Assembly (NCBI RefSeq): GCF_014117325.1
Contig: NZ_CP059732.1
Span: forward strand, 806,001 to 870,000
Origin: Spirosoma foliorum
GTDB lineage: Bacteria; Bacteroidota; Bacteroidia; Cytophagales; Spirosomataceae
Reading direction: 5' to 3'
Length of the DNA: 64,000 nucleotides
Position 1 is the stretch's first letter. Every line of letters begins with the position of its first letter. Made by a program: the position numbers and the translations under genes. The notes under the pieces are model-generated. The model worked only from the letters and a program-made list of their open reading frames with translations. It did no database searches and had not been told where the DNA came from. Shown piece by piece: positions 53,977 through 62,787 of the stretch.

Positions 53977-55248
53977 ATGGAGTGGATTAGTGACAATGCG
54001 GTATTGATACCGAGCGAAAAAAACGGCTCATTGCTCCAGCTAGTCGATGGCCGGGATCAGGTGTATGGCTCCCGGTCGATGCTTTCCCAAAGCGGTGGGC
54101 GGGACTGGATACCCTGGGGAGATGCGGACAACCAGCCCAATCAGATGGCCAAACTGGTGCAGAATAACAACCAGATCAGGCCACTCCTGGAGGCCACCAG
54201 AGATATGATTTACGGCTCTGGCATCGGCTTCTTTGAGCGGATCTTTGAAGGCAAAACCATGCGGCTGGAGCCCTTTACGGATGCCAGGCTGGAGGATTGG
54301 GTGTATGAAACGGAGCTAACCAATTACATCATTGCGGCTATCAATGAACGGGTAACAAATGCCAATCATTTTACCCGCTTTGAGTTTACCGTGGATGGGA
54401 TGCCACTGCTCTCCATTTCCGACAGTTTTACCACGCGGATAGGCCTGCCCAAAAACGGGAAAGTGGTTAACTACCTGCAAAATCCATTCTTTGGCGAGGG
54501 CCGGGGGTTAGTGGGCAAAAGCGACTCCATACCGGCATTTAACCGCAAAGATCCAAAGGCCAGCATAGTAAGTCTTTTCCACTCCAGGGAGCACATTAGT
54601 GGCAATCCATTTTATGCGTTTCCCTCCTGGTGGTGTTCCCGCGACTGGATCGAAGTGGCCAACCTGATACCGCTCTTTCACAAATCAGGGCTCAAAAACG
54701 GATACAACATTAAGTATCTGATTAAGATGCCCAAAGACTATTTCGACCAGGAAGGGGGCAAGGATCTACCACCCGACAAGATCCGCCAGAAGTGGGCCAC
54801 CTTTGGTGAGAACCTCAAACAGTGGCTCTCAGGCGTGGACAATGTCAATAAATCGCTCCTGGTTAGATACCTACGTGGTGACGATGGCAAAGCGCTGGAA
54901 AGCATTGATGTGGTGCCCTTGAAAAACGAAATGTCCGACGATGCCTATGCGAAAGTTTGGGAAATGGCCGGGGTTTCCATCACCAATGCCGTGGGCATCC
55001 TGCCGGTTCTGGGTGGCGTTACGCCAGGCTCAAAAAGTGGCGACTCTGGGAGCCAGGTAAGAACGGTGGCCGATTATCAGCAGCATTTCAGAACACCCGT
55101 CCAGCGGCAGATTTTGCTGGAGCCAATCCAGATGGCCCTCCGAGCCATGAATTACACCAATATCATTCCCGTATTCAAGGAGGTACAACTCACCACCCTG
55201 GACAAGAATCCAACCGGCAAACAGGCCGTTGTAAACCATTCCGCATAA
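53977..55248 (+). CDS. Portal-like phage protein
   Basis: A 423-residue protein with the layout of Bacteroidota phage portal proteins: WGDADNQPNQMAKLVQNNNQ, EATRDMIYGSGIGFFERIFE, a central region FPSWWCSRDWIEVANLIPLF, HKSGLKNGYNIKYLIKMPKD, and a C-terminal segment ITNAVGILPVLGGVTPGSKS. The portal is the DNA gate at the capsid vertex. No large terminase gene precedes it in the window, unlike the common order terminase-portal. The stop overlaps the next start by 1 base. Confidence 0.68.
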   Translation: MEWISDNAVLIPSEKNGSLLQLVDGRDQVYGSRSMLSQSGGRDWIPWGDADNQPNQMAKLVQNNNQIRPLLEATRDMIYGSGIGFFERIFEGKTMRLEPFTDARLEDWVYETELTNYIIAAINERVTNANHFTRFEFTVDGMPLLSISDSFTTRIGLPKNGKVVNYLQNPFFGEGRGLVGKSDSIPAFNRKDPKASIVSLFHSREHISGNPFYAFPSWWCSRDWIEVANLIPLFHKSGLKNGYNIKYLIKMPKDYFDQEGGKDLPPDKIRQKWATFGENLKQWLSGVDNVNKSLLVRYLRGDDGKALESIDVVPLKNEMSDDAYAKVWEMAGVSITNAVGILPVLGGVTPGSKSGDSGSQVRTVADYQQHFRTPVQRQILLEPIQMALRAMNYTNIIPVFKEVQLTTLDKNPTGKQAVVNHSA

Positions 55249-56216
55249 TGCTAACCGCTGAGATTATTAAGAGCCAATTGGGCGGCATCCAGGCCTCCAT
55301 CAACTTTAAAACCCTGGAGCCATTTGCCAACTTTGCCGAGCGTTGGTTTACCGAGCTGGTGGGGGTGCCACTCATGGAATACCTCCAGGAAATTACGACT
55401 CCAGAGGCTGGCAGTGATGAGGCCGATTTACTTTACCTGGCTCATTCCTGCATGAGCTGGAAATGTTACGAGCTGGCATTTCCCCACATGAAATTTAAGG
55501 CCGGGGAGTTAGGGCTGCAAAAGGTCAACGGCCAGAACGCGGTGGCCATTTCCAAATGGGAATACGTGGACTCAAAGGAGGCAAATCTGGCCATGTTGGA
55601 TCTGGCTCTGGAGAACTTCTGGAGTGCAATGGAATCCATTAAACCAGCGGCCTGGACGAGCTCCACGGCTTACGCCAAACGCCAGCAGGTGTTTATCCGC
55701 TCTGCCGGGGAATTATCCGAACAGGTGCCCACATTAGGCCGTAAAAACCGACTCTTTGAGCAGCTCCTTACGTACATCCGTAGAGCCGAACAAAACTACA
55801 TTCGGCCAATCCTGACCGATGCCGATTATGTAGCCCTTAAAGTAAAGTGGCGCGATCCAGCAGCCACCTGGAGTGCAGAGGAGCAGATGCTGCTGGACTT
55901 CATTCGGCCAGCGGTGGCTCATATGGCACTCTTTGAGGCCTACCCGTATTTGCCCCTTACCCTGGACATTACCGGCATCACAGAAAGCCGCTCGAAGGAT
56001 GGCACACTGGAGCAGGTGGCTCCGAGCGATAACAATAAGGGCACTCAAAAACGGCAGCTCTACCAGGATGGCCAGCAGTTCCTGGCCGATCTCACCGAAT
56101 ACCTCCAGGCCACGGCCACGGCCAGCCTGTTTCCAGCCTTTTACCAGGCCCAACTGGCTAAAGTGGGCACCCAACAAACCGACGATTTTACAAACGAGTC
56201 TTTAATAATTCTGTAG
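55248..56216 (+). CDS. DUF6712-like phage structural protein
   Basis: A 322-residue helical protein starting MLTAEIIKSQLGGIQASINF, with FAERWFTELVGVPLMEYLQE and DFIRPAVAHMALFEAYPYLP. The pattern matches the uncharacterised DUF6712 group, found next to portal genes in Bacteroidota phages. It may be a head-tail connector, but this is inference. It is coupled to the portal gene (TAATG). A longer frame from 54957 is the shadow of the portal gene. Confidence 0.7.
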   Translation: MLTAEIIKSQLGGIQASINFKTLEPFANFAERWFTELVGVPLMEYLQEITTPEAGSDEADLLYLAHSCMSWKCYELAFPHMKFKAGELGLQKVNGQNAVAISKWEYVDSKEANLAMLDLALENFWSAMESIKPAAWTSSTAYAKRQQVFIRSAGELSEQVPTLGRKNRLFEQLLTYIRRAEQNYIRPILTDADYVALKVKWRDPAATWSAEEQMLLDFIRPAVAHMALFEAYPYLPLTLDITGITESRSKDGTLEQVAPSDNNKGTQKRQLYQDGQQFLADLTEYLQATATASLFPAFYQAQLAKVGTQQTDDFTNESLIIL

Positions 56217-56217
56217 C

Positions 56218-57054
56218 ATGAAAACGCAAAACAAAGCGACAACAACAGCCAACCAGGTAGGTGGCGTAGTGCATCCACTCAATCAGGCTCAACCCTTATT
56301 GCACGTTATTGAGCCAGTTCCTCCAGCGCTCACTCTGGAAGAACTGGCCCAACAGCTCCAAGCGCAAAAAGAAGCGCTCCAGGAGCAGGAGAATGAACTG
56401 GAGCTAAAGCTGCAAGTAGCGGCAGAGCAAGAGCAGGCCAGAAAGCTGGAAGAATACAACCATTTGCGGGAGGATGCTGCTGGATTCCGCTTAACAGCGG
56501 CCAAAGAGGAGGATGAGGCCAACAAACGGATGTATGTGCAGTGGGCGCTGGATGCCGACAAACAAGCCAACCAACTGGCCAGGGAGTTAGGCCTGGCCGT
56601 GGAGGAGCCCGAAGAACACCAGCAGGAAAGTAAAGCCGTGAAAGCCGTGGCCTCATTGCTGAAACACCGTTTAGGGGCCGTCGTGCAGATCTCGCTCTTA
56701 CTGCTGGCCATCTGGGTAGCAAATCACTATTTCAACAGTACCGGGGAGCACATCAAAGAGGCAAACAAGGTGCTGCCAATTGAGCAGCAGATGAGCGCTT
56801 ACGACGAAACATCTATCCAAAAGTTCTTTTTTGAGAAATGGGTGGAGTTTTGGGATCTGCCGGTGGGATTGCTCAAACTCTTGATTATGGTGCCTTTCGT
56901 TGCTTTTTACATGCTGCCGTTTATACGTTCCCGTAAGGATTTTTTCACCGAGTTTTTTGAGGATTTAACACCCTATCAGCGATGTCTACTAACGCTTTCC
57001 TTTATTGCCTTGTTTGTGTTACACTCTGCTCTCACGCATGGAGTCAAACCCTAA
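56218..57054 (+). CDS. Coiled-coil membrane protein, possible holin-like function
   Basis: A 278-residue protein. Residues 40-140 form a long coiled coil (LQAQKEALQEQENELELKLQ). Three hydrophobic helices follow (VVQISLLLLAIWVANHYF, LLKLLIMVPFVAFYMLPFI, LLTLSFIALFVLHSAL). Its 3' end overlaps the endolysin gene by 73 bases, so it may be a holin or pore component of the lysis module. Opposite-strand open frames here are antisense shadows of the biased coiled-coil sequence. Confidence 0.6.
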   Translation: MKTQNKATTTANQVGGVVHPLNQAQPLLHVIEPVPPALTLEELAQQLQAQKEALQEQENELELKLQVAAEQEQARKLEEYNHLREDAAGFRLTAAKEEDEANKRMYVQWALDADKQANQLARELGLAVEEPEEHQQESKAVKAVASLLKHRLGAVVQISLLLLAIWVANHYFNSTGEHIKEANKVLPIEQQMSAYDETSIQKFFFEKWVEFWDLPVGLLKLLIMVPFVAFYMLPFIRSRKDFFTEFFEDLTPYQRCLLTLSFIALFVLHSALTHGVKP

Positions 57055-57617
57055 AGAAGCAGCCTAAAAAGGCTATCGTGCTGGCCACCTATCCAGCCAA
57101 ACCGATTACGTTAGATGAGACGAAACTACGGCAGGCCATCTATGACTCAGCGGCCACGTTTTTAGGCCTAAAAGAGCTCACCGATCACAATGATGCCGAA
57201 TGGATCAGCAAAATTAATCTGTCCAATGGCCTACCGGAGCGCTCCCTGTATTGTGCCAGTGGCTTTTATTTCGCGCATCGAATCAACGGGGTAAAGCTGC
57301 CGGTAAAGGCGGTGGGGATGGTGGCCAGTTACTTTGCCGATCCGAAAAAAATCATCTATCGACGAAACCAACGGGGCAACCAGCGCAAAGGCATCAAACC
57401 GCGCCGAATGGATGCCGTTAGTTTGTACGTGTCGCACATTGAAGGGCTGGCCGTGGAGGAGTGGGATATGGACGAAGAGGAGGTTTACCTAATCGGATTC
57501 AATACCACTGGAGGCCGTGGCACCGTTGGCGGCTGCTACCGGAATAGGCGCAAAAAGTCGGAGATAAAACTGATTGCCAACTGGATTACACCCTATTTAC
57601 TTTCTCTCAAACAGTAA
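56982..57617 (+). CDS. Secreted CHAP-like endolysin / peptidoglycan amidase
   Basis: A 211-residue protein with a signal peptide (AFLYCLVCVTLCSHAWSQ). The catalytic part shows LGLKELTDHNDAEWI, the Cys motif RSLYCASGFYFAHRI, the His motif VSLYVSHIEGLAVEEW and VYLIGFNTTGGRGTVGGCYR. That order (Cys, then His, then a Gly-rich strand) is the CHAP/NlpC-P60 pattern. A Sec signal suggests export by the host, with lysis timed by a pore-forming partner. It overlaps the coiled-coil membrane gene. Confidence 0.68.
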   Translation: MSTNAFLYCLVCVTLCSHAWSQTLKKQPKKAIVLATYPAKPITLDETKLRQAIYDSAATFLGLKELTDHNDAEWISKINLSNGLPERSLYCASGFYFAHRINGVKLPVKAVGMVASYFADPKKIIYRRNQRGNQRKGIKPRRMDAVSLYVSHIEGLAVEEWDMDEEEVYLIGFNTTGGRGTVGGCYRNRRKKSEIKLIANWITPYLLSLKQ

Positions 57618-57621
57618 TCGA

Positions 57622-57798
57622 ATGAGATACGCTATTTACATAATCTTACAGCTCATACTCCTGACTCTGGAGTTTAGTACGGCCATTATTTATTGGCTCC
57701 CGGTTCGGATCGTTTGGGGCAAAAACTCATTTGATTATCTGGCTACGACTCAATATTCTAGTTTTTACCAGTGGTTCAAAGAAAAGCTACGCAACTAA
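57622..57798 (+). CDS. Small membrane protein of the lysis region
   Basis: A 58-residue protein with a strongly hydrophobic N-terminal helix (MRYAIYIILQLILLTLEFST) and a basic C-terminus. AT-rich compared with its neighbours. Its size and position next to the endolysin gene suit a holin or antiholin. The stop overlaps the next start (TAATG). Confidence 0.55.
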   Translation: MRYAIYIILQLILLTLEFSTAIIYWLPVRIVWGKNSFDYLATTQYSSFYQWFKEKLRN

Positions 57799-58652
57799 TG
57801 CAAGAGATCAACTTTAACGGCCAGGCCAAAGAACTACCCGAAAACTGGAAAGAGGTTAAACCGGAGCACCTGCCAAGACTTCTCCAACTGGTGTACTTTA
57901 CACCCGATACACCCGAAAAATTCCACCACATGCTCCAGATCCTGCTGGATATGGGCGGCAAGCAATGGAGGGCGTTAATGCGTAAACATTTCGGGCCAGG
58001 TATCCGCAAAAAAGTGAAAGAAGCCAATGCCATTGTACTCCACGAACTCATCCACCAAGTCCGGTGGATGAGTAAGGAGCTCTCTACGGAGAAACCCTTT
58101 CCATTGCTCCAGTATAAGGAGTGGAGCCTATTACTGCCGGAGGAGGATTTTCTTACCATGAGCTTTGGCGAGCTCTCCGATGCTTACATACATTTCCTAG
58201 TGTGGATCAAACAACTCGTGCCCGGAGACACTCACTTAGATCTGTTAGTGGCCACCATCTGCCGACCAGAGCGAACGGGCGAGTATTGGCTGGAGCCCAA
58301 TTGGAACGGCGACAAACGAGAGCCCTATAATGAGTTTATGGCCAGGGAAATGGCCAAGAAGCTGGCCGGTATGGAGTTGAGCCAAAAGCAGTTGGTGCTC
58401 CTCTATTTTGCGGGGAACATGCAGAAAGTGCTGGCCAGGTACGAGCTCTTTGATGGGGAGGGCGGAGATCCAGAGGAATACCCTGGCCAGGGGTGGCTCA
58501 AGAACCAGCACATTCTGGCCGAAAAAGGGATTTTTGGCACCATGCAGCAGGCTAAAGAGGCCAATTTGCACGATGTTCTTTTATTCCTGGAGGAGAACAA
58601 AAAGGACATTAAAGCAGCAAACGAACGTAAACGAGAGGAGGCAAATCAATGA
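57798..58652 (+). CDS. Phage protein of unknown function
   Basis: A 284-residue helical protein starting MQEINFNGQAKELPENWKEV, with RPERTGEYWLEPNWNGDKRE and PYNEFMAREMAKKLAGMELS. It contains no domain I recognise. The family of such proteins follows portal and lysis genes in Bacteroidota phages, where a tail assembly role is possible. Its stop overlaps the next start by 4 bases. Confidence 0.6.
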   Translation: MQEINFNGQAKELPENWKEVKPEHLPRLLQLVYFTPDTPEKFHHMLQILLDMGGKQWRALMRKHFGPGIRKKVKEANAIVLHELIHQVRWMSKELSTEKPFPLLQYKEWSLLLPEEDFLTMSFGELSDAYIHFLVWIKQLVPGDTHLDLLVATICRPERTGEYWLEPNWNGDKREPYNEFMAREMAKKLAGMELSQKQLVLLYFAGNMQKVLARYELFDGEGGDPEEYPGQGWLKNQHILAEKGIFGTMQQAKEANLHDVLLFLEENKKDIKAANERKREEANQ

Positions 58653-59116
58653 GCTGCACCAAGCTATTTTATGAGTTTTTCGAGCCGATAGCGGCCAGCG
58701 TTGAGGGCGTTAATACGGTGCACCAATCGGGTGGCGATAAAATGGATCGACTCCTGGCCAGGAGCAGCTCCGAGGACATTTACCCGGCAGTGTTTGCCTT
58801 ACGGCCAAAGTACGCGCTGGAGGATAATGGAGCGGATAATGTGCTGGCCTGGTTCGACTCCACCTATTACGTGATTTGCCGGGGCGAAATGGGCCAAGAG
58901 GAGCAGGAAGATGCTGCCTTTGATGAGGCCGAACGGATAGGCCTGGCCATCTCCCTGGCCATCCGAGAAAACCACGGCATTACCTGCCTGGTAGATCCTA
59001 ATACAAAGGTATTTATGGAGCCGATTACAATGATTACCTTAGAGGCATCTTACGGTTATGAAGTTCGTATGCGAGTTGGACTAATGGCAAATAGTATCAT
59101 CTATGCAAACAGTTAA
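58649..59116 (+). CDS. Phage structural or accessory protein
   Basis: A 155-residue protein with LEDNGADNVLAWFDSTYYVI and MIT-LEASYGYEVRMRV-like beta strands. The layout fits a small tail or tail-completion protein but is not specific. It overlaps the next gene by 14 bases. Confidence 0.55.
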   Translation: MSCTKLFYEFFEPIAASVEGVNTVHQSGGDKMDRLLARSSSEDIYPAVFALRPKYALEDNGADNVLAWFDSTYYVICRGEMGQEEQEDAAFDEAERIGLAISLAIRENHGITCLVDPNTKVFMEPITMITLEASYGYEVRMRVGLMANSIIYANS

Positions 59117-59336
59117 AAAAGTTCGGTTTTATCTGGTCTGGTTTCTAGCTTTTCCCTTTATAGTTGACTACTTGTGGATTAAAGCCATATTTACCGGAGA
59201 ATGGGATCTTATTATTCCCAAAATGGATCTTATTTACATGAGCCTTTACCAGAAATTTGTTCTGAAAAAGTCTGATCAGCTGGAAAAAGAGATACTCTGG
59301 CAACGGGTAAAAATCCTAGCCAGTAGCCACCGTTAA
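59103..59336 (+). CDS. Small membrane protein
   Basis: A 77-residue protein with an N-terminal hydrophobic helix (FYLVWFLAFPFIVDYLWI) and a basic tail. It is AT-rich and its start lies in the previous gene. Function unknown. Confidence 0.5.
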   Translation: MQTVKKVRFYLVWFLAFPFIVDYLWIKAIFTGEWDLIIPKMDLIYMSLYQKFVLKKSDQLEKEILWQRVKILASSHR

Positions 59337-59360
59337 ATGCTATTATATCTGCCGTAGTTT

Positions 59361-59921
59361 TTAGCTCGAAGCTAATGTGCTGCGTCGATGCCTAACAACG
59401 CCTGCTACTTTTGAGCGTAATGTGCTGCGCAAACTCCGAGGTTCGGCTACGATCCGGGCACCTGTCCAGGTAGAGGCTATGACCATTCCGGCAGCAATCA
59501 GGATAATATCTTTAAGAATATACTGAGCTGCTAGCGTTGGGGCATACGTGGGGCCAGGAAACAATTCACCAGGAAAGAGGAGTAAAGGCGACATGGCACC
59601 AACCATTTGAAAGGCCATTAGCCAAACCCCAACTCGTAGAAATCGGCCACTTAAAAAGCACACCCCGATAATACATTCTAGGCCAGCTACAAAGTCCATT
59701 GCCCGATGCCCTGAAAAAATACCCATAGTTAGACTAGTAGTTGTCCGGGTGGCTAAATCTTCAATGGGGCTTATTCCGGGAAAGAACTTAAGGAAGCCGA
59801 AGCCCAGAAAGACCAAGCCCATACAGATCCGTAATAGTAGAATACTGTTGGCTACAAGCCACTTATTTATGCTGGTATCCAGGTGATCAAAATGTTCGAA
59901 AAGGTTAGCTAAGGTTTTCAT
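59361..59921 (-). CDS. DoxX-family membrane protein, cargo gene
   Basis: A 186-residue DoxX/DUF417-like protein with four hydrophobic helices: SILLLRICMGLVFLGFGFLK, AMDFVAGLECIIGVCFLSG, VWLMAFQMVGAMSPLLLFPG, ILKDIILIAAGMVIASTWTG. Such proteins are linked to oxidative-stress or quinone metabolism in hosts, not to phage growth. It is on the minus strand next to a divergent sigma-factor gene, and both lack the phage's compositional signature. It looks like a cargo cassette. Confidence 0.82.
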   Translation of the reverse strand: MKTLANLFEHFDHLDTSINKWLVANSILLLRICMGLVFLGFGFLKFFPGISPIEDLATRTTTSLTMGIFSGHRAMDFVAGLECIIGVCFLSGRFLRVGVWLMAFQMVGAMSPLLLFPGELFPGPTYAPTLAAQYILKDIILIAAGMVIASTWTGARIVAEPRSLRSTLRSKVAGVVRHRRSTLASS

Positions 59922-60023
59922 TGTCGTTGAGAGTTATACCACATTTATGGCTGTCTCTCTCACATACGTGCTAAATCAGGCTTACCGATTGGTGTGTAAA
60001 TTCTTAATTATCAGAAAATTATT

Positions 60024-60650
60024 ATGGTCAAAAATAGTAACAATCTGGAAAGGGCTAAGTTACGTAACTATACAACAATCTTGCCTCCCTTCTTAATGAC
60101 GTCTACTCCACAAACTGAACTTAATCTTGTCCGGGATCTTCAGGCTAAACTCCCAAGTGCTTATAAATCGTTATACGACTCCTATAGTCCAGCCATGTTT
60201 GGTGTGCTTTTACGAATGGTAAAAGACCGAGATCGAGCTGAAGATTTACTTCAGGACACATTTATTCGTGTTTGGACAAATATTCAACGCTATGACGAAA
60301 GCCAGGGGAGGCTATTTACCTGGTTGATAAATATTACCAAGAATCTGGCTTTAGATGATTTGAGAGCTCAGAAAGTTAGGGCAGTAGCGGCAACGTATAT
60401 TTATGAGCGGTCAGATGGTGTGGCGAGTCCCATTTTTAAAGGAGGTATGCTATATCAAACTCTTACGGCTAACTTAGAACCAAAGTATCGTCAAATTGTT
60501 GACTTGCTTTATTTTCGGGATTATAAATTACAAGAGGTGGCCGACGAGTTAAAAATCCCGTTGGGTACAGTCAAAACTCGTTATAGAATGGCCTTACAAC
60601 AGTTAAAAAAAACATATAGGCAAGACATCTATCATTATAATATGAATTAA
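60024..60650 (+). CDS. ECF-type sigma-70 factor, cargo gene
   Basis: An extracytoplasmic-function sigma factor of up to 208 aa. Region 2: LYDSYSPAMFGVLLRMVKDR, AEDLLQDTFIRVWTNIQRYD, GRLFTWLINITKNLALDDLR. Region 4: LEPKYRQIVDLLYFRDYKLQ, EVADELKIPLGTVKTRYRMA. An internal ATG at 60096 is an alternative start that would trim a poorly structured N-terminus. The gene is divergent from the DoxX gene and shares its promoter region, so the sigma factor probably controls it. No anti-sigma gene is adjacent. Confidence 0.85.
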   Translation: MVKNSNNLERAKLRNYTTILPPFLMTSTPQTELNLVRDLQAKLPSAYKSLYDSYSPAMFGVLLRMVKDRDRAEDLLQDTFIRVWTNIQRYDESQGRLFTWLINITKNLALDDLRAQKVRAVAATYIYERSDGVASPIFKGGMLYQTLTANLEPKYRQIVDLLYFRDYKLQEVADELKIPLGTVKTRYRMALQQLKKTYRQDIYHYNMN

Positions 60651-60694
60651 CGCAGCTAATTAACTCGTAATATTTGTCCTTTTGCCATCTGGCC

Positions 60695-60733
60695 AAATGC
60701 CTCACTTTTGACAAAAAAGGTGAGGCATTTTTT
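60695..60733 (+). terminator. Rho-independent terminator abutting the next start codon
   Basis: An 11-bp perfect stem (60695-60705 with 60720-60730), a 14-base loop and a T-run up to 60733, immediately before ATG 60734. It ends the sigma-factor transcript. Confidence 0.85.
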
Positions 60734-62785
60734 ATGATAGATCCATTAAAAACAGGCCTGGTATTTTTGCCGGTACAATTTTCCAGAAATAAAATTGAGC
60801 ACGTGCTGGACGCTGCCGATACCAGTCTAGTCTCCAGGACTGGCCTCCGTTACTTCCTGGAGGCTTTGGTGCCTACTTCGCCAGGCTCCACCACCTTTAA
60901 GCGATTGGTAAAAATGCCAGGAGCCGAAAAGCCACCACGCACAGAATTTGGCTCAACAGTGTACGAGGGTGCTTTCTTTCGATTGGATGAGCTCCTGGAT
61001 GGATTCCTGGAGTACCAAAAGCCAGCAGCGGGAACGGTCGATATGTGTATTATTTCCAGCCTGACCATGCCGTATATGTTGCGCGAATCCATCCTAAATA
61101 ATGGAGTGCTCCTGGCAGGCTCATCCAAAGAGTTGCAAAACCAGTGGATACTCAAAGCAGGGCTCTCCGATCTGGATTTTGCCACCTGGGGAGAGGTATT
61201 TTTTACCACCTACATGAGCCAACAGCGGCCATTTTTAACCTGGCAGCTAGATAACAAAGTAGTCGGGGAGCAGCAGCCAGAGTACTTGTTTTACCTGCTC
61301 AACATGTCGCCTACTCCTGCCACCATCCGGCGCAGGGTGGAGATTACCTACACCGATGGCAGCGAGGAGACCCTGGACAAAGGCCTACTTTCTGGAGGGC
61401 AAACCTACCAAGTAGTTTGTGTTCCCACTGGAGCCAAAGCGCTGGGTTTAATAGGCGGAGCCAAAACGGTGGCCAGCTATCGGGTATGGCTCACCGATGG
61501 CGAACGCAACCGATTGAGCGAGGTACGGAGTTATACCCTGGATCGAAAATACAGAGGGCAAGAGCGCTGGATTTTATACTCAAATAGTTTAGGCGGGTGG
61601 GATACCCTCCGATTAACCGGGGCAGGCTCTGAAACCCTGGAAACCCTCCGAACGATGGCCGCAATGGAACGGCCTGCCGGGGCTCCTTCCGATTTCTCCG
61701 AGCTCAAGGTGGTGCACGTGGAGGGCAAACAAACCCTTTCGGTGAGTACGGGCTTTTTTGAGCGGTTTGCCGAGCAGCAGCTTAAGTGCCTGGATGAACT
61801 TTTACTTTCTCAAAACATCTACCTATTGAGTAAAAAAGGCCATCAAGCGCTGGAGCTATTAACCACTACTCTGGTGGATGCCGAAGATAATGCGGATCTG
61901 GTGGCTAGGAGTTTTACGTTCCAGGTAGCAGCGCCTATTCTGAATTACTCCAGCCTGCCGGTGGCCAGTCCTGCACCAGCCAGGCCAGTAGGCTGGAACG
62001 GTATTGGTGTTATTCAGGTGCTGGATGAGTTTGGCAAGCGAACCGGCAACGGTAGACCGCTCAAATTCCAGAAATATTACCTGGATGATAATACCATTTT
62101 CAAGCCACTAACCGAAAAGCCGAACCAACCAGGCGACCCGGATTATATTGCCAGCTTGCCACTGCCAGGCATTACCGCTGGCTCTACGCCCTATCCGAGC
62201 CAGGCCATTTCCAGAGCCACCACCTTTAAACGTACAACCTGCACAGGGGGCGATATTGGGGAGGCTGCTCTGGTGGTGATCGCTGCCGGAAAGTACGGCT
62301 CTGAAATTGGCCAGGCGGAGGCCGATGCCAGAGCGGAGGCCGAATACACCAGCAAGAACACCCAGGCCTATGCCGACCAGTACGGCTCCTGTACGGTGGC
62401 TCCAGAACTCTACACCCTGGCCGTTCCAGCAGGCCAGTGGCATTATCGGGTAAATGACGGTAATCGCTTTGAGGTGGAATGGTACGAGGCAGGCGGCTCC
62501 TCGGTAAAGATTGGTAACACCTGGGATCTGCAAGGCCAAAGCCGACCCTATGTTTATCCACGCTATTCCAATGATTTAAACTTTCCGGTCTATTCAGCCA
62601 ATTGGCGGTTTATCGTGTACGGTACGGCCACTAGCTCCGTTAATGTCAAGATCTACCAAAATGGCACAATTCGCTATAATACTAATGTGGCCATGAACTC
62701 AGACGGTTACGCGTACTTAGGCCTATCCGCTTTACTCACGCTGGCCTCAATGGATAAGTTATACTTTAAAGCCACCCAACTCTAA
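60734..62785 (+). CDS. Large phage structural protein with DUF5977 region
   Basis: A 683-residue protein starting MIDPLKTGLVFLPVQFSRNK. The middle is beta-rich. Near residues 495-560 it has a DUF5977-like segment (FKRTTCTGGDIGEAALVVIA, QAEADARAEAEYTSKNTQAY). The C-terminal domain is beta-rich with jelly-roll character (GTATSSVNVKIYQNGTIRYN). Its place among tail genes makes a tail-tip, baseplate or receptor-binding role likely. A longer frame from 60674 would read through the terminator hairpin, so ATG 60734 is chosen. Confidence 0.7.
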   Translation: MIDPLKTGLVFLPVQFSRNKIEHVLDAADTSLVSRTGLRYFLEALVPTSPGSTTFKRLVKMPGAEKPPRTEFGSTVYEGAFFRLDELLDGFLEYQKPAAGTVDMCIISSLTMPYMLRESILNNGVLLAGSSKELQNQWILKAGLSDLDFATWGEVFFTTYMSQQRPFLTWQLDNKVVGEQQPEYLFYLLNMSPTPATIRRRVEITYTDGSEETLDKGLLSGGQTYQVVCVPTGAKALGLIGGAKTVASYRVWLTDGERNRLSEVRSYTLDRKYRGQERWILYSNSLGGWDTLRLTGAGSETLETLRTMAAMERPAGAPSDFSELKVVHVEGKQTLSVSTGFFERFAEQQLKCLDELLLSQNIYLLSKKGHQALELLTTTLVDAEDNADLVARSFTFQVAAPILNYSSLPVASPAPARPVGWNGIGVIQVLDEFGKRTGNGRPLKFQKYYLDDNTIFKPLTEKPNQPGDPDYIASLPLPGITAGSTPYPSQAISRATTFKRTTCTGGDIGEAALVVIAAGKYGSEIGQAEADARAEAEYTSKNTQAYADQYGSCTVAPELYTLAVPAGQWHYRVNDGNRFEVEWYEAGGSSVKIGNTWDLQGQSRPYVYPRYSNDLNFPVYSANWRFIVYGTATSSVNVKIYQNGTIRYNTNVAMNSDGYAYLGLSALLTLASMDKLYFKATQL

Positions 62786-62787
62786 CC

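Noticed and set aside
54957..55247. Upstream extension of the DUF6712-like frame
   Set aside because: This part is the alternative frame of the portal-like gene; the natural start is ATG 55248.
56289..56722. Two long minus-strand frames rich in Ser, Cys, Ala and Pro
   Set aside because: They are antisense to the coiled-coil part of the gene at 56218-57054; the biased codon use keeps the opposite strand open.
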